The notes beneath the pieces were generated by a model. The model was not told the DNA's origin and did no database searches. It saw nothing but the letters and a program-made list of their open reading frames with translations. Shown here in pieces: positions 63,736-64,000 of a DNA stretch of 64,000 bases. This DNA comes from an uncultured Desulfovibrio sp. (lineage in GTDB: Bacteria > Desulfobacterota > Desulfovibrionia > Desulfovibrionales > Desulfovibrionaceae): the NCBI RefSeq assembly GCF_910584445.1, contig NZ_CAJUBO010000005.1:1-64000 (forward strand), written 5' to 3'. Each line of letters opens with the position of its first letter. The stretch's first letter is position 1. The translations under genes were made by a program, and so were the position numbers.

Positions 63736-64000
63736 ATGTCCGCCGCCGATTCCCCGGATCCTTCCCACGGCCTTGTGTCCGCGCCGGCGGACGCCCTGCC
63801 CTGCGTCATCCTCATCGGCATGGCGGGTTCCGGCAAGAGCACCATCGGCGCCCGGCTGGCGCTGGAGATGGACTGGGCCTTTCTCGACAGCGACCACCTC
63901 ATGGAGGCGCTGTACGGCTGCCGCCTGCAGGATCTTACCGACGCGCTCGACAGGGACGCCTTCCTGGATGTGGAATGCGCCGTCATCCGCGCCATCCGCG
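63736..64000 (+). CDS. Shikimate/gluconate-kinase-like P-loop kinase, truncated by the window edge
   Basis: The first 88 codons of a small kinase. 'CVILIGMAGSGKSTIGARLA' is a Walker A loop and 'WAFLDSDHLMEALYG' matches the substrate-binding D-x-D segment of shikimate kinases; 'LTDALDRDAFLDVECAVI' continues that pattern. The first 29 residues are an added low-complexity N-terminus. GGAG lies 5 bases before ATG 63736. The rest of the gene is outside the window, so shikimate kinase (aromatic amino-acid pathway) versus gluconokinase cannot be settled. Confidence 0.75.
   Translation, partial: MSAADSPDPSHGLVSAPADALPCVILIGMAGSGKSTIGARLALEMDWAFLDSDHLMEALYGCRLQDLTDALDRDAFLDVECAVIRAIR

Overview
The window reads as a high-GC (about 65% outside the islands) chromosome segment of a Desulfovibrio-like sulfate reducer (Desulfovibrionaceae). 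This is inferred from gene content, not from a database search: a Tat-exported periplasmic [NiFe] hydrogenase operon with its own protease, a B12-dependent ribonucleotide reductase, an RACo-like corrinoid activator beside an Rsm22-type methyltransferase, an enlarged YeiH-type exporter, a complete tol-pal locus and a flagellin. No rRNA, tRNA or CRISPR array was recognised.

Layout. 1-4460 is an accessory end: the start of hsdR and the 3' half of hsdS (leftward), then a 26-copy TC dinucleotide tract, then a HAD-UbiA prenyl/phosphoribosyl transferase and a very AT-rich polytopic membrane protein. Both genes facing the TC tract lose their 5' ends there. 4461-12884 carries a zinc-ribbon membrane protein, a UPF0237/UPF0210 ACT pair, an MFS carrier, a LacI regulator divergent from an MHS-family carrier, and a CpdA-like phosphodiesterase. 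12930-14460 is an AT-rich scar: a beheaded flavodoxin-fold reductase and a radical SAM gene with one in-frame UAA. 14491-19744 has an intact flavodoxin-fold reductase and carB-carA in reversed order. 19745-20663 is almost pure repeat plus a tiny DksA/TraR-type protein.

21465-29512 is the classic rpmH-rnpA-yidD-yidC-jag-mnmE cluster, continued by a DEDDy exonuclease, a CofD-like protein and a pseudouridine synthase joined by 4-base overlaps. 29527-35630 (leftward) holds an envelope protein, the RACo-like activator, rsm22 and nrdJ. Next come the YeiH-like exporter, a DUF523 protein, a GGDEF protein and hynB-hynA-hynC (leftward from 43886). 44336-49585 has an SprA-related HExxH protein, gltX, a TPR protein with a degenerate receiver, and a 2-hydroxyacid dehydrogenase. 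49841-55209 is tolQ-tolR-tolA-(tandem TonB-C protein)-tolB-pal (leftward). The right end has flagellin, a two-component pair, a TolC-like channel, RNase J, gmhB, a cupin and the start of a shikimate-kinase-like gene.

Two themes stand out. First, several families of short palindromic repeats fill the intergenic DNA. One, a MITE-like element with 'TAGTGTCTACTT' ends, occurs twice in inverted orientation, and in both places its first three bases are the stop codon of the adjoining gene. Another has been captured as the C-terminus of the LacI regulator. Second, the left end combines a hypermutable TC tract with two beheaded genes. That is either a phase-variation switch or an assembly or recombination joint, and it is the first thing to check.
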